The notes under the pieces are model-generated. The model was not told where the DNA came from. It did no database searches and saw only the letters and a program-made list of their open reading frames with translations. A program made the position numbers and the translations under genes. A stretch of DNA of 64,000 bases from Actinoplanes auranticolor. GTDB taxonomy: Bacteria; Actinomycetota; Actinomycetes; Mycobacteriales; Micromonosporaceae. The stretch is taken from positions 372,001 to 436,000 of the forward strand of contig NZ_BOQL01000018.1 of assembly GCF_018332655.1 (NCBI RefSeq), given 5' to 3'. This document shows positions 61,953 through 64,000 of the stretch, piece after piece; position 1 is the first letter of the stretch; each line of letters opens with the position of its first letter.

Positions 61953-63007
61953 GCGATCCCGGGCTCCTGCTGGAGGGCGTCTCGGCCGCGTACGGGCGCA
62001 CCCCGGTGCTGCGCGGCATCGACCTGACCGTGGCCCCCGGCGAACTGCTGGTGGTGCTCGGCCCGTCGGGAGCCGGCAAGTCGACGGTGCTGCGGGTGGT
62101 GGCCGGTCTGGAGCCGGTCACCGCCGGGCGCGTGCACATCGCCGGGCGCGACGTCACCACCGACCGCCCCGGCCGGCGCAACGTGTCGATGGTCTTCCAG
62201 TCCTACGCGCTGTTCCCGCACCTGAGCGTGGCCGACAACATCGCCTTCGGCCTGGAGGTCCGCGACACCCCCCGCGCGGTCGCCCGGCAACGGGCCCGGG
62301 CGGCGGCCGAGTCGGTCGGCTGCGCGGCCCTGCTGGACCGGCGGCCCGGCCAGCTCTCCGGCGGTGAGCGGCAACGCGTCGCCCTGGCCCGGGCGCTGGT
62401 CCGCGAACCGGACGTGTTCCTGCTCGACGAGCCGCTGTCCAACCTCGACCTCGCGCTGCGCACCGAGATGCGCACCGAGCTGCGGGCCCTGCACGACCGG
62501 CTGGGCGCGACCATGGTCCACGTCACCCACGACCAAACCGAGGCGCTGGTGCTCGCCGACCGGATCGCCGTGCTGCGCGACGGCCGGATCGAGCAGGTCG
62601 ACACCCCCGACGCGATCTGGCACCGTCCGGCCAGCGCGTTCGTCGCCCGCTTCGTCGGCTCTCCGGCGATGAACCTGCTCCCCGCCTCGGGCCCGTTCAC
62701 CCCCTCCGGCAGCGCCCCACCCGGGCTGGCCGCGGCGGAAGAGCTGCAGATCGGGTTCCGGCCGGGGGCCGTCACGCTGCGTGCCGCCGACGACGAGGCC
62801 GGCGGGAGCGCCGCCGTCGTGGACCGGGTCGAGGTGGTCGGTGAGGACGCGTACGCGTACCTGACTCTGGCCGGTGGCCCGCCGGTCGTGGCGAGGGTGC
62901 CGGCTGATCGCCGGCCGGTCCGGGGCGCGGCGGTACGGGCGGAGGTGCGCTGGGCGGACGTGCACGTCTTCCACGCCGGCAGTGGACTGCGGTACAGCCC
63001 GTCATGA
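61949..63007 (+). CDS. sugar ABC ATPase (MsmK/UgpC type)
   Basis: A 352-residue nucleotide-binding subunit: Walker A GPSGAGKST, signature LSGGERQRVALARA, Walker B VFLLDEPLSNLDL, switch VTHDQTEAL, and a C-terminal TOBE domain (GFRPGAVTLR). GTG 61949 overlaps the binding-protein stop. In actinomycetes such ATPases are usually shared by many importers from a distant locus; a dedicated copy in the operon is less usual. Confidence 0.93.
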   Translation: MSDPGLLLEGVSAAYGRTPVLRGIDLTVAPGELLVVLGPSGAGKSTVLRVVAGLEPVTAGRVHIAGRDVTTDRPGRRNVSMVFQSYALFPHLSVADNIAFGLEVRDTPRAVARQRARAAAESVGCAALLDRRPGQLSGGERQRVALARALVREPDVFLLDEPLSNLDLALRTEMRTELRALHDRLGATMVHVTHDQTEALVLADRIAVLRDGRIEQVDTPDAIWHRPASAFVARFVGSPAMNLLPASGPFTPSGSAPPGLAAAEELQIGFRPGAVTLRAADDEAGGSAAVVDRVEVVGEDAYAYLTLAGGPPVVARVPADRRPVRGAAVRAEVRWADVHVFHAGSGLRYSPS

Positions 63008-63912
63008 GACCGGACTCGCGTTCACGCCGTCAGCTGGTGATGATGCTGATGCCGTACCTGATCGGGCTGCTGGTTCTGGTGCTGCTGCCCGCCGTTATCA
63101 CGCTGGCGCTGGCGTTCACCGAATACGACCTGCTGCGCCCGCCGCGGTGGGCCGGGCTCGCCAACTTCAGCGAGCTGATCGACGACCCGATCTTCCGGGT
63201 GGCACTGACCAACTCGCTGGTGTTCGCGCTGGTCGCCGTACCGTTGCGGGTGCTGTTCGCGCTCGGCCTGGCGCTGTTGCTGCACCGCCGGGCGCTCGGG
63301 GTCGGCAGCGCCCGCAGCGCGGCGATGCTGCCGACCGCCGTGCCGGAGATCGCCTACGGACTGCTGTGGCTGTGGCTGCTCAACCCGCTCTACGGCCCGA
63401 TCAACCAGGTGCTGCGCACCGGTGGTGAGAACGGCCTGACCATGCTGGGGCGCACCCCGCCGCAGTGGCTGACCGACCCGACCGACGCCCGGGCCGCGAT
63501 CATCGCGATGAGCCTGTTCACGATGGGCGAGACGTTCGTGGTGCTGCTGGCCGCGCGCCGGGCGCTGCCCCGCGACGTCTACGAGATGGCGGCCCTGGAG
63601 GACGCCACCGGCTGGGACGTGTTCCGCCGGGTCACCCTGCCGTTGATGGCACCGGTGCTGGGGCTGCTGCTGGTACGCGACGCCGTGCAGAGTCTGCACT
63701 TCACCTTCGTGCCGGCGCTCGTGGTCACCGACGGCGGGCCACCGCCGTACGCCACCACGTACCTGTCACTGTTCGTCTACCGCAACGGCTTCGAGTACCT
63801 GCGCTATGGCTACGCGGCTGCCGCGACCCTGGTCATGATTCTGCTGACGGTGGCGGCGGTGGTGGTCCAATGGCGGCTGATCCGGCGTTACCGTGCCTTC
63901 TACCGCTTGTGA
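63004..63912 (+). CDS. sugar ABC permease (MalF type)
   Basis: A 302-residue membrane protein with six segments and EAA loop (VYEMAALEDATGWDVFRRVT). It overlaps the ATPase gene by ATGA. The order MalG-binding protein-ATPase-MalF differs from the common binding protein-MalF-MalG order. Confidence 0.92.
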   Translation: MRPDSRSRRQLVMMLMPYLIGLLVLVLLPAVITLALAFTEYDLLRPPRWAGLANFSELIDDPIFRVALTNSLVFALVAVPLRVLFALGLALLLHRRALGVGSARSAAMLPTAVPEIAYGLLWLWLLNPLYGPINQVLRTGGENGLTMLGRTPPQWLTDPTDARAAIIAMSLFTMGETFVVLLAARRALPRDVYEMAALEDATGWDVFRRVTLPLMAPVLGLLLVRDAVQSLHFTFVPALVVTDGGPPPYATTYLSLFVYRNGFEYLRYGYAAAATLVMILLTVAAVVVQWRLIRRYRAFYRL

Positions 63913-63959
63913 GGAACCGGCCGCGGGCGGGTCGCGTCCCAGCACTGGAGGTGCCTCCC

Positions 63960-64000
63960 ATGATCCGCAGAACAACAGTTGTCGTGAGCGTGATCGGTCT
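63960..64000 (+). CDS. start of an exported protein (cut by window edge)
   Basis: ATG 63960 with GGAGG about eight bases upstream opens a frame reading MIRRTTVVVSVIG, the basic-then-hydrophobic start of a signal peptide or membrane protein. It runs off the right edge. It follows the sugar importer by 47 bp and may be another exported member of that operon. Confidence 0.6.
   Translation, partial: MIRRTTVVVSVIG

Overview
The window is very GC-rich with strong third-position G/C bias, leaderless-looking starts, GTGA/ATGA gene overlaps, a GH5-CBM2 cellulase, FkbM methyltransferases, LuxR/MerR/MarR/TetR regulators and WD40 signalling giants. This is what a soil actinomycete chromosome looks like; a Micromonosporaceae (Actinoplanes-like) source is plausible but is an inference. 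No rRNA, tRNA, CRISPR array or replication origin was seen.

Layout. 1-7.7 kb: a SWIM zinc-finger gene overlapping a DUF6493-like gene, a secreted HNH nuclease, a stand-alone proteasome-like Ntn hydrolase, an FkbM methyltransferase and an NTF2-like protein. 7.7-24.5 kb: a patchwork held together by a shared promoter type. Five near-identical MerR-style promoters (TTGAC -35, palindrome, 19-bp spacer) sit before a membrane protein, a tripeptidyl aminopeptidase, a GPP34/GOLPH3-like protein, an ABC exporter and a small broken ORF. Two MerR genes with similar DNA-binding domains are present; one is cut by an IS5-family remnant that is followed by an IS701-family copy. A second ABC exporter with a two-component system and an HTH-FtsK gene (probable single-base frameshift) lie in the same stretch. 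24.5-27.3 kb: two alpha/beta hydrolases and a collapsed LAL regulator.

27.3-31.8 kb: a two-gene conflict-type module, a trypco1-like protein divergent from a trypsin/STAND-ATPase/14-blade WD40 protein. 31.8-37.6 kb: a MarR-controlled flavin monooxygenase operon divergent from a NitT/TauT-type ABC importer. 37.7-40.4 kb: an ABM monooxygenase and a YceI/membrane/SDR operon joined by three copies of one 21-bp operator; the neighbouring TetR gene is a remnant and the SDR has lost its core. 40.3-49 kb: sigma-like factor and partner, CDP-alcohol phosphotransferase, FkbM methyltransferase, MarR, soluble double-GAF chemoreceptor, pirin/HxlR pair and DUF72. 49.1-52.4 kb: a TIR-TM-coiled-coil-WD40 receptor with 14 blades. 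52.5-64 kb: cellulase, membrane LuxR regulator divergent from a membrane-anchored hydrolase, a secreted BNR/sialidase-like propeller, and a sugar ABC importer whose first gene starts inside a strong hairpin.

The most interesting items are the trypco1/trypsin-STAND-WD40 module, the TIR-WD40 receptor, the five-promoter MerR regulon with an IS-truncated MerR paralogue, and the three-operator TetR-type regulon with a broken regulator gene.
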